A stretch of DNA of 64,000 bases from Kitasatospora sp. MAA4 (GCF_029893355.1 NZ_JARZAI010000024.1:59496-123495), one strand, 5' to 3'. Shown: positions 8,305-17,285, counted from the stretch's first letter. Notes: a model not told the origin generated them from the letters alone. Program-made: numbers and translations.

Positions 8305-9723
8305 TCACCGTGGCCACCGCCCGTCGCCGCGGTCCACCGGGACGCGGGCCCCGGTCTGCGCGAGGGCGGCGTCGGCGGCGGCGTGCCCGCTGCGCACGGC
8401 GCTCTCCATCGTCGCGGGCCAGCCGGTGGCCGTCCACGAACCGGCCAGTAGCAGGCCGGGGACCTTGGTGCGGGCCTGCGGACGCAGCGCCGCGGTGCCC
8501 GGCGCCGGGTCGAAGGTGGCGGTGCGCTCGCGGGTGACGAAGAAGTCGAGCACCTCGGCGCCGCGGGCGGCCGGCAGCAGCCGCTCCAGCTCCGGCAGGT
8601 AGCGGGCCCGCAGCTCGGCGACCGGCAGCTCGATCTCGTCCTGCACGGCGGACTGCGAGAGCGCCAGGTACTGCGCGCCCGGTCGGCTGTCGGCCAGGCC
8701 CGAGTGCGCGGTGCGGTCGAAGACCCACTGCACGGGCGAGCCGAGCGCGGCGAAGAACGGGCGGCGCAGCACCTGGCGGTCGTAGACCACGTGCACGTTG
8801 AGGATCGGCGCGGTGCCCAGCTCGGCCAGCCGCGCCTGCCCGTCGATCGCGTCGGCCGGCAGCAGCGCCGCGGCGGCGTCCTGGGCGCCGGCCAGCACCA
8901 CCACGTCCGCCGTCAGCAGTTCGCCGCTCTCCAGCCGCACCACGTGCTGCTGGCCGCCCTCGGCGGAGATCGTCTTCAGCTCGACGGCCTTGGCCCGCAG
9001 CAGCACCTTGACGTCGGCCCGGGCCAGCTCGGCCAGCGCGGCGTCGTGGTGCACCGCGCCGAGCGGGACGGCGGCGATGCCGATGTCCGAGGCGCCGGGG
9101 TCGGAGAGCAGACCGGTCTTGAAGACCATGGCGGCCAGCGCCAGCGAGACCTGGTCGGCCCGGGCGTTCAGGGTGGCGATGCCCACCAGGTCCCAGAGGG
9201 CCTCGATGGTCTCGGCGTTCTGCCCGTGGGCGCGCAGCCAGTCGCCGAAGGAGATGGCGTCCAGGGCCGGATCGGCCAGGTCGAGGCGCTGCAGCGCCAG
9301 GGCGCCGCGGACCACCCGCAGCCGGCCCAGCGCCGACAGGTGCGGGTAGGTCGCCAGGCTCGCCGCCAGGTGCAGCGGCACCGGCAGCGCGGCACGGCGC
9401 AGCCGGCCGAGCCGGTGCCGGCCGTCCGCCACCGAGAGCACCGGGACGTCCAGCCGGGGCTGGATCGCCACCTGGGCACCGGCGCCGAGGCGCTCGATCA
9501 GACCGCGGTAGGCGGTGCAGCAGCGCAGGAAGACGTGCTGGCCGTTGTCGACCGTCAGCTCGCCGCGGCGGAACGAGAAGGCCAGGCCGCCCAGGCGCGG
9601 CCTGGTCTCCAGCAGCGTCACCCGCAGGCCGGCCTCGGCCAGCCGGAGGGCCGCCGTCAGGCCGGCCAGCCCGCCGCCGACCACCACCGCAGTACGGCTC
9701 TGAGCCGCTACCCGCCCGGTCAT
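8305..9723 (-). CDS. hpnE: FAD-dependent squalene-forming oxidoreductase HpnE
   Basis: Amine-oxidase-fold flavoenzyme that reduces hydroxysqualene to squalene as the third step of the HpnC/D/E route. The 472 residues open with the FAD dinucleotide fold AVVVGGGLAGLTAALRLAEAG and LLETRPRLGG. The C-terminal flavin segment LLLAGSWTATGWPATMESAV is also visible. The ATG at 9723 is preferred to a GTG 27 bases upstream because GGGGAGGG lies directly before it. It is preceded by hpnD after a gap of about 100 bases. Phytoene-desaturase-like homology is expected for this family; the hpnC/hpnD neighbours fix the role. Confidence 0.93.
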   Translation of the reverse strand: MTGRVAAQSRTAVVVGGGLAGLTAALRLAEAGLRVTLLETRPRLGGLAFSFRRGELTVDNGQHVFLRCCTAYRGLIERLGAGAQVAIQPRLDVPVLSVADGRHRLGRLRRAALPVPLHLAASLATYPHLSALGRLRVVRGALALQRLDLADPALDAISFGDWLRAHGQNAETIEALWDLVGIATLNARADQVSLALAAMVFKTGLLSDPGASDIGIAAVPLGAVHHDAALAELARADVKVLLRAKAVELKTISAEGGQQHVVRLESGELLTADVVVLAGAQDAAAALLPADAIDGQARLAELGTAPILNVHVVYDRQVLRRPFFAALGSPVQWVFDRTAHSGLADSRPGAQYLALSQSAVQDEIELPVAELRARYLPELERLLPAARGAEVLDFFVTRERTATFDPAPGTAALRPQARTKVPGLLLAGSWTATGWPATMESAVRSGHAAADAALAQTGARVPVDRGDGRWPR

Positions 9724-9826
9724 CGGCCCTCCCCGCAGCTCGTGGTGCACTCCGTCCCCAAGGGGAACACGACTGACCCCCCGAGTGATTCCCCGCTGAC
9801 AGAAGGTGACGGGGTGTGCGCGAGAA

Positions 9827-10729
9827 TCAAGAACGTCCTCCGGCCAGGCCGGAGAGCGCGACGTACGCCTTCTCCCAGCCGGGCAGCGAGACCCGGCCGC
9901 GCAGCACCGACTCCGGATCGGCGGCGATCCGGCCGAGCAGCCGGTGGTAGATGCCGGCCATCGCGGCGGTGCAGGCGCGGCTGCGCCGGTCCAGCATCGG
10001 GAGCAGCCGCAGGCCCTCCTCGAAGTAGCCCTGGGCGCGCTGCGCCTGGAAGGCCACCAGGCCGGTGAAGTCGGCGCCGGCCGGCGGGGTGGACAGCGCG
10101 AAGCCCTGCTCGCAGCCGAATCGGGCGAGGTCCTCGGCGGGCAGGTAGGTCCGGCCGTTCACGGCGTCCTCGCGCAGGTCGCGCAGGATGTTGGTGAGCT
10201 GGAGCGCCAGGCCCAGGGTGTCGGCGTACTCGGCCCCGCGCTTGGGGTCCTCGCAGCCGTACACGCCCAGCGACAGGCGCCCGATCGAGCCCGCCACGCA
10301 CCGGCAGTAGACCTTGAGGTCGTCGAAGGTCCGGTACTCGGCGCCGCGCAGGTCCATCTCGACGCCGTCGATCAGCTCGTCGAAGGCGTCCAGCGGGATC
10401 GGGAAGCGGCGGGCCGCGTCGGCCAGCGCGACCTTGATCGGGTCGGTGTCCTCCTCGGTGACCGAGCCGTCCCGGATCTCGTCCAGCAGTGCCCGGGTGG
10501 CGCCCAGCTGCTCGGCCTTGCGCTCGGGGGACAACTCGCCGTCGCCGATGTCGTCGACCCGGCGGGCCAGGGCGTAGAGCGCGGACATGGCCAGCCGCTT
10601 GGGCTCCGGGAGCAGCCGGATGCCGTAGCTGAAATTGCGGGCCTGCAGGGCGGTGACCGCCTCGCAGTACCGGTACGCCGCCATGACCTGTGCCGACGCC
10701 AGTGGTGATGCCGCCACGCGGGCGCTCAC
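9827..10729 (-). CDS. hpnD: Presqualene diphosphate synthase HpnD
   Basis: Squalene/phytoene-synthase fold enzyme that joins two farnesyl diphosphates head to head into presqualene diphosphate. It has 300 residues. Both Asp-rich motifs are present: ALARRVDDIGDGE near residue 55 and NILRDLREDAVNGRTYLP near residue 180. The start is a GTG overlapping the hpnC stop by 4 bases (10726-10729), giving coupled translation. It is distinguished from HpnC by its complete second DxxxD-type motif and by operon order hpnC-hpnD-hpnE. Confidence 0.94.
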   Translation of the reverse strand: MSARVAASPLASAQVMAAYRYCEAVTALQARNFSYGIRLLPEPKRLAMSALYALARRVDDIGDGELSPERKAEQLGATRALLDEIRDGSVTEEDTDPIKVALADAARRFPIPLDAFDELIDGVEMDLRGAEYRTFDDLKVYCRCVAGSIGRLSLGVYGCEDPKRGAEYADTLGLALQLTNILRDLREDAVNGRTYLPAEDLARFGCEQGFALSTPPAGADFTGLVAFQAQRAQGYFEEGLRLLPMLDRRSRACTAAMAGIYHRLLGRIAADPESVLRGRVSLPGWEKAYVALSGLAGGRS

Positions 10730-11661
10730 CTTCCCTTCGCGAAGATGGCCGCCGCCTTCAACGCGAGGCGGCGCTTGTCGGGCTTCGGCTGCTGGGCCAG
10801 GACGTCGTACCCGGCGGCCTCGATGGCCGCCAGGGCCGCGTAGCCGCCCGCGGTGAATCCCGCCAGGAGCAGTCGGAGCCTTCCCCGAACCGTACCCACC
10901 AGCGGAGCGCCGTGGTCGAGCAGGGTCCGGGCCCGGGCCGCCTCGAAGGCCACCAGCTCGCGCACCCGGGGGCCGGCGGTGGGTGCGGCGAGGTCCTGCT
11001 CGGTGACGCCGAAACGCGCCAAGTCCTCGGCGGGCAGGTAGATCCGGCCGCGCGCCAGGTCCTCCGCGACGTCCTGCAGGTGCTCGATCACCTGGAGCGC
11101 GCTGCAGACCTGGTCGGAGTAGGCCACCCGGGCAGGGGTCGAGACGTCGGCGATGGCGAGCACCAGGCGGCCGACCGGGTCGGCGGAGAGCGTGCAGTAG
11201 CCGATCAGGTCGTCGAAGGTCGCGTAGCGGGCGGTGGCCTGGTCCACCCGGTTGGCCTCGATCAGGCGGCGGAACGGCTCCGAGGTGAGCGCGTGGCTGC
11301 CGACCAGCGGGACCAGCGCGCGCATCAGCGGATGGTGCGGCTGCTCGCCGGTGGAACCGGGCAGCGCGGCCTCGAAGGCGCGGTCCAGGTCGCGCTCCAG
11401 GCCGTCGAGCAGGCCCAGTCGGAAAGCCGTCTCATCAGACTGCTCCGAACGGGCGGCGGCGCCCAGCAGCAGCGCCGTCCCGGCGGGGTCGGCGAGGTCG
11501 CCGTCGCCCGCGTCGTCGACCAGCCGGGCGAAGCCGTAGACGGCCATCAGGTCGTCGCGCCAGGCCGCGGGCAGGAAGCCCGGGGCGACCGGGAAGTTCT
11601 CCCGGGCCGCCTTGTCCAGGGTGTCCCCCGCCGACCGGCGCTCCGAATGAGTCGAAGTCAT
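10726..11661 (-). CDS. hpnC: Hydroxysqualene synthase HpnC
   Basis: Squalene/phytoene-synthase-fold enzyme that converts presqualene diphosphate to hydroxysqualene. It has 311 residues, with ENFPVAPGFLPAAWRDDLMAVYGFARLVDDAGD at the N terminus (given here as the family's ENFPVA start and the LVDDAGD motif) and HLQDVAEDLARGRIYLP as second motif. The ATG at 11661 is preferred over a GTG 12 bases upstream, because the purine-rich GGGGGA directly abuts that GTG and is too close to serve it. It is the first gene of the hopanoid operon, so the promoter should lie in the 11,662-11,801 gap. Confidence 0.93.
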   Translation of the reverse strand: MTSTHSERRSAGDTLDKAARENFPVAPGFLPAAWRDDLMAVYGFARLVDDAGDGDLADPAGTALLLGAAARSEQSDETAFRLGLLDGLERDLDRAFEAALPGSTGEQPHHPLMRALVPLVGSHALTSEPFRRLIEANRVDQATARYATFDDLIGYCTLSADPVGRLVLAIADVSTPARVAYSDQVCSALQVIEHLQDVAEDLARGRIYLPAEDLARFGVTEQDLAAPTAGPRVRELVAFEAARARTLLDHGAPLVGTVRGRLRLLLAGFTAGGYAALAAIEAAGYDVLAQQPKPDKRRLALKAAAIFAKGR

Positions 11662-11801
11662 TGGTACCGTCACTCCCCCGTTCTACACCGGTGTCGACCA
11701 TGAATCCGCCTCGGACACGCAGCCTGCCAGCCGGGGCAGGCCGCGGAAAGACCGGCCCCCGGCGCGCCGGGGCCGCTCACCCGCGCGGCGCACACGGCGG
11801 A

Positions 11802-11837
11802 GCCGGTGCCCGGGACGCCTCGCGTCCGGACACCGGC
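11802..11837 (-). terminator. Stem-loop after ABC ATPase gene
   Basis: GCCGGTG and CACCGGC frame an inner CCGGGACG/CGTCCGG stem, starting 21 bases past the stop of the ABC ATPase gene. It separates the exporter set from the hopanoid operon on the same strand. No T-tract is present, as is common in Streptomyces. Confidence 0.5.
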
Positions 11838-11857
11838 CCTGTGCTGCCGCCCGCTTC

Positions 11858-12679
11858 TCAGGGGCGTTCGCCGCGTTCGTACATGCCGACGACCTCTTCG
11901 GTCGGGCCGTCCATGATGAGCTTGCCGGTCTCGATCCAGATGGTCCGCTCGCAGGTGTCCCGGATCGCGTTGTTGTTGTGGCTGACCAGGAAGACCGTGC
12001 CGGCCTCCTTGCGCAGCTCGCGGATCCGGGCCTCGCTGCGGCGCTGGAACGCCTGGTCGCCGGTGGACAGCGCCTCGTCGATCAGCAGCACGTCGTGGGT
12101 CTTGGCCGCGGCGATGGAGAACCGCAGGCGGGCCGCCATGCCGGACGAGTAGGTGCGCATCGGCAGGTTGATGAACTCGCCCTTCTCGTTGATGCCCGAG
12201 AAGTCGACGATCTCCTGGTAGCGCGCCTTGACCTCGGCGGGGGACATGCCCATCGCCAGGCAGCCCAGCACCACGTTGCGCTCACCGGTGAGGTCGTCCA
12301 TCAGCGCCGCGTTCACGCCCAGCAGCGAGGGCTGGCCGTCGGTGTAGATGCCGCCGCGCTCGGTCGGCAGCAGGCCGGCGATCGCGGAGAGCATCGTGGA
12401 CTTGCCCGAGCCGTTGGAGCCGATCAGGCCGACGGCCTCGCCCTTGTACGCCGTGAAGCTGATGCCGCGGACCGCGTGCACCTCGGTGATGGCGGGCGAG
12501 CGCTTCTTGGAGATCAGCCGGTTGAGCGCCGACGTGGCGCTGCCCTTGCCGGCCGCGGCGCCGTGCACCTTGTAGACGATGTGCACGTCGTCCACCACGA
12601 CGGTGGGCGTGCGGGTCTTCTTCGCTGCGGCGACGGCCAGGGCGTCGCGCTCCGCCTTGTCGACGATGGTCTCAGCCAC
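11858..12679 (-). CDS. ABC exporter ATP-binding protein (polysaccharide/teichoic acid type)
   Basis: ATPase subunit resembling TagH/Wzt, which powers export of lipid-linked glycopolymers. It has 273 residues with Walker A GSNGSGKST, signature YSSGMAARLRF, Walker B VLLIDEALS and H-loop LVSHNN. Between strand 1 and Walker A there is the insertion of about 20-25 residues (rich in Ser, Lys and Ala) typical of this subfamily. There is no C-terminal substrate-binding domain. The GTG at 12679 has GGAGGAG 7 bases upstream and overlaps the permease stop by 8 bases. It is paired with the permease and ends the six-gene set. Confidence 0.9.
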   Translation of the reverse strand: MAETIVDKAERDALAVAAAKKTRTPTVVVDDVHIVYKVHGAAAGKGSATSALNRLISKKRSPAITEVHAVRGISFTAYKGEAVGLIGSNGSGKSTMLSAIAGLLPTERGGIYTDGQPSLLGVNAALMDDLTGERNVVLGCLAMGMSPAEVKARYQEIVDFSGINEKGEFINLPMRTYSSGMAARLRFSIAAAKTHDVLLIDEALSTGDQAFQRRSEARIRELRKEAGTVFLVSHNNNAIRDTCERTIWIETGKLIMDGPTEEVVGMYERGERP

Positions 12680-13604
12680 GGCCGTACTCCTCCTCGGACT
12701 TCCAGAAGTAGACATACCCCAGAACGAACAGACCGACGGCCCATCCGGCGGCGTAGAGCCAGAGGTGGTGCCCGAGCGTCTGGTGGTTCTTGGTGCTGAC
12801 GGCGTAGACGGACGGCAGCAGCGCGTTCCGGACCAGCTCCATGTACACGGAGGCCGGGTTTATCGTCATGATCAGCTTGACGTACGACGGCCACTTGGCG
12901 CTGTTGCCGGAGATGCTGTACATCACGCCGGAGAGGTACATCCAGGTCCGCAGGATGAACGGCATCAGCTGGGACATGTCACTGGTCTTGGAGCCGATCC
13001 GGGCCATGATCAGCGACAGGCCGGTGTTGAAGGCGGCCTGCATGATCAGCACCGGGATGACCAGCAGCCAGCTGGCGCTGATCGGCATGCCGAAGCCGAG
13101 GACGATGGCGACCAGCACGACCATCGAGATCAGCAGCTGCTGGAGCTGGATCACGGTGAAGGCGATCGGCAGGCAGGCCCGCGGGAAGTGCAGCGCCCGG
13201 ATCAGCCAGAGGTTGTCCGAGATGGCCCGGGTACCGGACTGCACGGCGCTCTGGGTGAACTGGAAGATGAACACACCGGTGCAGAGCCACGGAATGTAGT
13301 GCGGGACCTTGTTGCCCGACAGGATCAGGCCGAAGACCAGGTAGAACACCGCACAGTTGAGCAGCGGAGTGACGACCTGCCACACCTGGCCGAGCTTCGC
13401 CGTGGTGTACTGCGCGACCAGCCGGGCGGTCGCGAAGGCCACGATGAAATGCCGACGACCCCAGAGTTCCTTGGTGTAGGCGACGATCCCGGGACGGGCA
13501 CCGCTGACCTTCAGGCCGTACTTGTCCGCGAGCTGCTTCTGGCTCAGTCCGGCATCAACACCTCCCGGGGCGGAGAGGTTGACTGTTTCACTCACTGTCG
13601 ACAC
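12672..13604 (-). CDS. ABC exporter permease (polysaccharide/teichoic acid type)
   Basis: ABC-2-type integral membrane protein (TagG/Wzm-like), 310 residues with about six hydrophobic spans after a 60-residue cytoplasmic N terminus. Segments such as PLLNCAVFYLVFGLILSG and VIPVLIMQAAFNTGLSLIMA are clear membrane helices. It forms an exporter with the ATPase that overlaps its 3' end. Start is GTG at 13604, with AAGGA 5 bases upstream. The substrate is unknown; neighbouring glycosyltransferase and CDP-alcohol phosphotransferase genes suggest a phosphate-containing glycolipid or polymer. Confidence 0.9.
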   Translation of the reverse strand: MSTVSETVNLSAPGGVDAGLSQKQLADKYGLKVSGARPGIVAYTKELWGRRHFIVAFATARLVAQYTTAKLGQVWQVVTPLLNCAVFYLVFGLILSGNKVPHYIPWLCTGVFIFQFTQSAVQSGTRAISDNLWLIRALHFPRACLPIAFTVIQLQQLLISMVVLVAIVLGFGMPISASWLLVIPVLIMQAAFNTGLSLIMARIGSKTSDMSQLMPFILRTWMYLSGVMYSISGNSAKWPSYVKLIMTINPASVYMELVRNALLPSVYAVSTKNHQTLGHHLWLYAAGWAVGLFVLGYVYFWKSEEEYGRG

Positions 13605-13728
13605 ATTCGTCCTTCACGGATTCGGAAGTCCGGCTGCTGGCCGGGGGCAGTCGCCGGTCTTTCGACTGGAAGATCCCTGCGGATCACGGGGGGAGTTTGG
13701 CCGACGGGGGACTCATCGGCCGGTGCGA

Positions 13729-14655
13729 TCAGATGACCGGCGGTCTGCCCAACCTGGTCAATCGCCATACAGTACGCCATCGCATGGGCCGCCGAGCACC
13801 GCAGGGTGTGCGCCAGCCCTCCCGGAAACCGGCCCACCAGGCCTTGAGCGCGGACCCGGAGGGACGCCGGGCCAGGGTGAGCAGCAACCAGGTGCACAGG
13901 TAGAGAGGTACCAGCAGCGCCGGAAGGTTCCGTCGTGCCAGCCACACCCGGTTCCGGGCCACGTTGTGGAAGTACGTGGCGTGCCGGGCGGGCGAGGTCG
14001 TCGGGTGGTGCAGCACGATGTCGGCGCGGTAGTCGATCGACCAGCCGGCGTCCAGCGCCCGCCAGGCCAGGTCGGTCTCCTCGTGCGCGTAGAAGAACTC
14101 CGCGGGGAGCTGGCCGGCCTGCTCGAACACCTCGCACCGGACGGCGCTGGCGCCGCCCAGGAAGGTGGTCACCCGGGACGAGTGCAGCGGCTCGCCCGCG
14201 CGCAGCCGCGGGACGTGCCGGCGCGCGGTCACGCCCGTGTCGGGGTCGGCGATCCGGAAGCTGACGATACCCAGGCCCGGGTCGGCTGTGAACGCCTCGC
14301 GCAGCAGCCGGGCCGAGTCGGTGTTCGGCAGCAGGCCGTCGTCGTCCAGGAAGAGCACCGCGTCGACGTCCCGGCCGTTCGGGCCGAACAGCTCGATGCC
14401 GACGTTGCGTCCGCCCGGGATACCGAGGTTCTCCGGCAGCTCGACGGTGCGCACGTCGGTGGGGAGCGGGGGCAGCGGGGCGCCGTTGCCGACCACGGCG
14501 AGCTCGACGTCCGGGCCCTCCTGGTCGATCACGGAGTCGATCAGGGCGTTCAGCTCGGCCGGCCGGTTGCCCATCGTGATGATGACCGCACCGAGGCGGA
14601 AGGCGTCCGGGCCGGTGGGAGCGGTCGTCTCCTCGGTGGCGGTCTGGTCGCTCAT
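13729..14655 (-). CDS. Family 2 glycosyltransferase
   Basis: 308-residue GT-A-fold glycosyltransferase (GT2, rhamnosyltransferase-like). The nucleotide-binding start is AVIITMGNRPAELNALIDSV, the metal-binding motif is LFLDDDGLLP near residue 100, and the acceptor-side motif FFYAHEETDLAWRAL is typical of GT2 members acting on membrane-linked glycans. A hydrophobic segment near the C terminus (LLVPLYLCTWLLLTLA) suggests membrane association. The ATG at 14655 overlaps the upstream stop as ATGA. Donor and acceptor cannot be predicted. Confidence 0.88.
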   Translation of the reverse strand: MSDQTATEETTAPTGPDAFRLGAVIITMGNRPAELNALIDSVIDQEGPDVELAVVGNGAPLPPLPTDVRTVELPENLGIPGGRNVGIELFGPNGRDVDAVLFLDDDGLLPNTDSARLLREAFTADPGLGIVSFRIADPDTGVTARRHVPRLRAGEPLHSSRVTTFLGGASAVRCEVFEQAGQLPAEFFYAHEETDLAWRALDAGWSIDYRADIVLHHPTTSPARHATYFHNVARNRVWLARRNLPALLVPLYLCTWLLLTLARRPSGSALKAWWAGFREGWRTPCGARRPMRWRTVWRLTRLGRPPVI

Positions 14656-15503
14656 CGCAGCCTGCTGGAGAGGACGATGCTGAGCAGGTGGAGCACGGTC
14701 TGCAGCATGGCGATGGCAGCCAGCACGACGACCGCGAGGCGGGTGAAGAACAGCCCGCCGTGCACCGTGTCGGCGATCCCGGCGGCGAGCAGGAAGAGCG
14801 AGCACTCGACCGCGCCGACCAGCCGGTGGAACTTCAGGAAGGCCGCGGCCTTGCGGGCCCTGGCCACACCCGCGGCGCGCGGCACCGAGGCGCTGTCCTC
14901 GACGGCGGTCATCCCGCTGCGCGCCCGGGCGACGTCGACCAGGTCGGTCTCCGACTTGATCAGGATCGCGCCGAGGGCCGCCAGGGTGCCCAGGAAGGCC
15001 CACTCCCACTGCGAGGTCGGACCGTGCTTGTGGAAGAGGTCGGCGGCCCGCAGGCCGGCGCCGGTGAGCAGCGCGGCCTCGGACATGTAGTGGCCGACCC
15101 GGTCCAGGTAGACGCCGGTGAGCGAGGTCTGCCGGCGCCAGCGGGCCACCTCGCCGTCCACGCAGTCGAGCAGCAGGTAGACCTGGATCAGCAGCGCACC
15201 CGCGATGGCGCCCGCGATGCCCGGGATGACCAGGGCCGCCCCGGCCAGCACGCCGGTGAGCATCATCAGGTAGGTCAGGCCGTTCGGCGTGATCGCGGTG
15301 ACCGTCGAGAGGACCCGGGTGATCCTCAGCGAGATCCGCCGCATGTAGAGCCGGCCCGCCCAGTGCTCGGCACTGCGGCGCTGGAGCATGCCCTCGGGGT
15401 GGATGACGGCCCGCAGCTCCTCGATCGAGGGGCGGACCGTGAGGTCGACCGCTGGGCGGTCGGCGGCAGCCCGATGGGGCTCAGCTGTTGACGGCTTGGA
15501 CAT
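14652..15503 (-). CDS. CDP-alcohol phosphotransferase, variant active site
   Basis: Membrane enzyme of the CDP-OH-P family that transfers a phospho-alcohol from a CDP donor to an alcohol acceptor. It has 283 residues and several hydrophobic helices. The signature reads DCVDGEVAR, eight residues, then GVYLDRVGH. The canonical D-x2-DG-x2-AR-x8-G-x3-D-x3-D is complete except that the last Asp, the presumed catalytic base, is His. The ATG at 15503 overlaps the end of the dehydrogenase gene by 23 bases. The adjacent nucleotidyltransferase could make the CDP donor. Acceptor unknown. Confidence 0.85.
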   Translation of the reverse strand: MSKPSTAEPHRAAADRPAVDLTVRPSIEELRAVIHPEGMLQRRSAEHWAGRLYMRRISLRITRVLSTVTAITPNGLTYLMMLTGVLAGAALVIPGIAGAIAGALLIQVYLLLDCVDGEVARWRRQTSLTGVYLDRVGHYMSEAALLTGAGLRAADLFHKHGPTSQWEWAFLGTLAALGAILIKSETDLVDVARARSGMTAVEDSASVPRAAGVARARKAAAFLKFHRLVGAVECSLFLLAAGIADTVHGGLFFTRLAVVVLAAIAMLQTVLHLLSIVLSSRLR

Positions 15504-16542
15504 AGTCGGCGTACGCGTCCCTGATCGCTGAAGGGGAGAGGTCGAGGTGCTCAAGGATGGTGAAGCGGCCTGGCCGGGTATTCGGAGCGTAGTGCACCGC
15601 ATCGGTGAACTCCGCCTCGGTGAAACCGATCTGATCGGCGCTCACCGGCAGCCCGTGGGCGGCCAGGCGGTCGACGATCAGGCCGGCCAGTTCGTGCTCG
15701 CCCCGCAGGAAGCTCGCAAATGCGGCCCCGAGGCCGACCTGCTCACCGTGCTGGGCGGAGCGCTTGGGATACAGCACGTCCAAGGCGTGCGAGATCTCAT
15801 GACAGGCGCCCGACGAAGGCCGGGTACTGCCTGCGATGTTCATCGCGATGCCGGACAGTACCAGTGCTTCCGCGAGCGCCGTAAGGAGGTCCGGATCTTC
15901 GAGCGTTCCGGGGTGCCGCAGCAGGTTCTCGCCGGCCGAGCGGGCCATCGCGATCGCCAGTCCGTCCACCGGTTCGCCGGTCTCCCGATGCGAGAGCTCC
16001 CAGTCGGCACAGGCCGAGATGTTGGAGATCACGTCACCGACGCCGGCCGCCACGAATCGCCTCGGGGCCTTCTGGATCACGTCCAGGTCGACCACGATGC
16101 CGATCGGTCCGGGCACGCCGTAGGAACCGCGCCCCGCGTCGTTGTCGAGCGTCGACACGGGGGAGCAGATGCCGTCGTGGGCCAGGTTGGTGGCGACGGC
16201 GACCACGGGCAGCCCGACGCGCGCGGCGGCGTACTTGGCGGCGTCGATGATCTTACCGCCACCCATGCCCACCAGGACGTCGTAGTGCCCGCCGCGCATC
16301 GCCTCCGCCAGGCTCACCGCGCAGTCCAGCGTCCCGTCCGCCACGTGGTACCAGTCGGCGCCCGGCAGCAGCGGCTCCAGGCGCTCGCGCAGTGCCGCTC
16401 CGGAGCCGTTGCTGATCGCCACCGCGATCCGGCCCGAGGCCGAGAGCCGCTGGTCGGCGAGCATGCTGGCCAGCGAGTCCAGGGCGCCGTGCCGGATCTC
16501 GACGAGGAGGGGTGAGGGGATCAGCCGGGTCAGTACTGGCAC
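15481..16542 (-). CDS. sn-Glycerol-1-phosphate dehydrogenase-like enzyme
   Basis: Iron/zinc-type alcohol dehydrogenase superfamily protein, 353 residues. It has the NAD-binding GMGGGKIIDAAKYAA and the ATNLAHDGICSPVS motif, which I associate with glycerol-1-phosphate dehydrogenases (archaeal EgsA, bacterial AraM). Candidate metal ligands are the Asp in GVGDVISN and the His residues in ACHEISHALD and QHGEQVG. If correct, it reduces DHAP to sn-glycerol-1-phosphate. The GTG at 16542 follows GGGAGA and overlaps the nucleotidyltransferase by 13 bases. The enzyme could instead use another keto-phosphate. Confidence 0.78.
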   Translation of the reverse strand: MPVLTRLIPSPLLVEIRHGALDSLASMLADQRLSASGRIAVAISNGSGAALRERLEPLLPGADWYHVADGTLDCAVSLAEAMRGGHYDVLVGMGGGKIIDAAKYAAARVGLPVVAVATNLAHDGICSPVSTLDNDAGRGSYGVPGPIGIVVDLDVIQKAPRRFVAAGVGDVISNISACADWELSHRETGEPVDGLAIAMARSAGENLLRHPGTLEDPDLLTALAEALVLSGIAMNIAGSTRPSSGACHEISHALDVLYPKRSAQHGEQVGLGAAFASFLRGEHELAGLIVDRLAAHGLPVSADQIGFTEAEFTDAVHYAPNTRPGRFTILEHLDLSPSAIRDAYADYVQAVNS

Positions 16543-17285
16543 GCGATCTCCCGCGCCTTCGCCAGGTCCTCGTGGTTGTCGACCTCGACCCAGGAGACGT
16601 CGCCGATCGGCTGCACGTCGATCCGCAGACCGCGGTCGGCCATCTCCTGGTAGCCGTCCTCGTAGTAGAGCTGCGGGTCGCGCTCGAAGGTGGTGCGCAG
16701 CGCGTCCGAGAGGTCGTCGGCGGCGGACGGGTTGATCACGGTGAGGCCGATGTACTCGCCGGTCGCGTCCGCCGGCTCCATCAGCTTGGTGATCCGGCGC
16801 ACGCCGGTGACCGGGTCGACGATGACCTTCATCTCCTCGTCGGCCAGCTTCTTGAGCGTGTCCAGGGCCAGCAGGATGCCCGGGGCGCGGCCCTCGGCGA
16901 TCATCCGGTCGTTGCCGTCCAGCATGGTGCGCTGCACCGAGGCCGGGTGCACGGTGTCGCCGTTCGCGAGCAGCAGGCCCTCGCGGAACAGGTCGCGGGC
17001 GCACCAGAGGGAGTAGGCGTTGTTCCACTCCTCGGCCTTGTCGTTCTCGACCAGGGTGAGCTTGACGCCGTAGCGCTGCTCCAGCGCGTCCTTGCGGTCG
17101 TAGACGGCCTCCTTGCGGTAGCCGACCACGATCGCGGCCTCGCGCAGGCCGACCTCGGCGAAGTTGCCGAGCGTGAGGTCCAGCACGGTCTTCTCGCCGT
17201 CCACGGGCACCAACGCCTTGGGGAGGGTGTCGGTGTACGGGCGGAGCCGGCGGCCGGCTCCGGCCGCCAGAACGAGGCCGATCAT
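16530..17285 (-). CDS. Sugar-phosphate-type nucleotidyltransferase
   Basis: NTP-transferase fold, 251 residues, beginning MIGLVLAAGAGRRLRPYTD (nucleotide-binding glycine loop) followed by LPKALVPV. LLLANGDTVH supplies the metal-binding Asp, and SWVEVDNHEDLAKAR near the C terminus is typical of phosphocholine/inositol-phosphate cytidylyltransferase-like members. It probably forms a CDP-alcohol for the CDP-OH-P enzyme two genes downstream. The ATG at 17285 has AGGAG 6 bases upstream. It is the first gene of the six-gene set. CTP versus another NTP is inference from context. Confidence 0.85.
   Translation of the reverse strand: MIGLVLAAGAGRRLRPYTDTLPKALVPVDGEKTVLDLTLGNFAEVGLREAAIVVGYRKEAVYDRKDALEQRYGVKLTLVENDKAEEWNNAYSLWCARDLFREGLLLANGDTVHPASVQRTMLDGNDRMIAEGRAPGILLALDTLKKLADEEMKVIVDPVTGVRRITKLMEPADATGEYIGLTVINPSAADDLSDALRTTFERDPQLYYEDGYQEMADRGLRIDVQPIGDVSWVEVDNHEDLAKAREIACQY

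Noticed and set aside
15481..16542. 3-dehydroquinate synthase-like sugar cyclase
   Set aside because: The HDGI and GGGKIIDAAK motifs fit glycerol-1-phosphate dehydrogenases better than cyclases.
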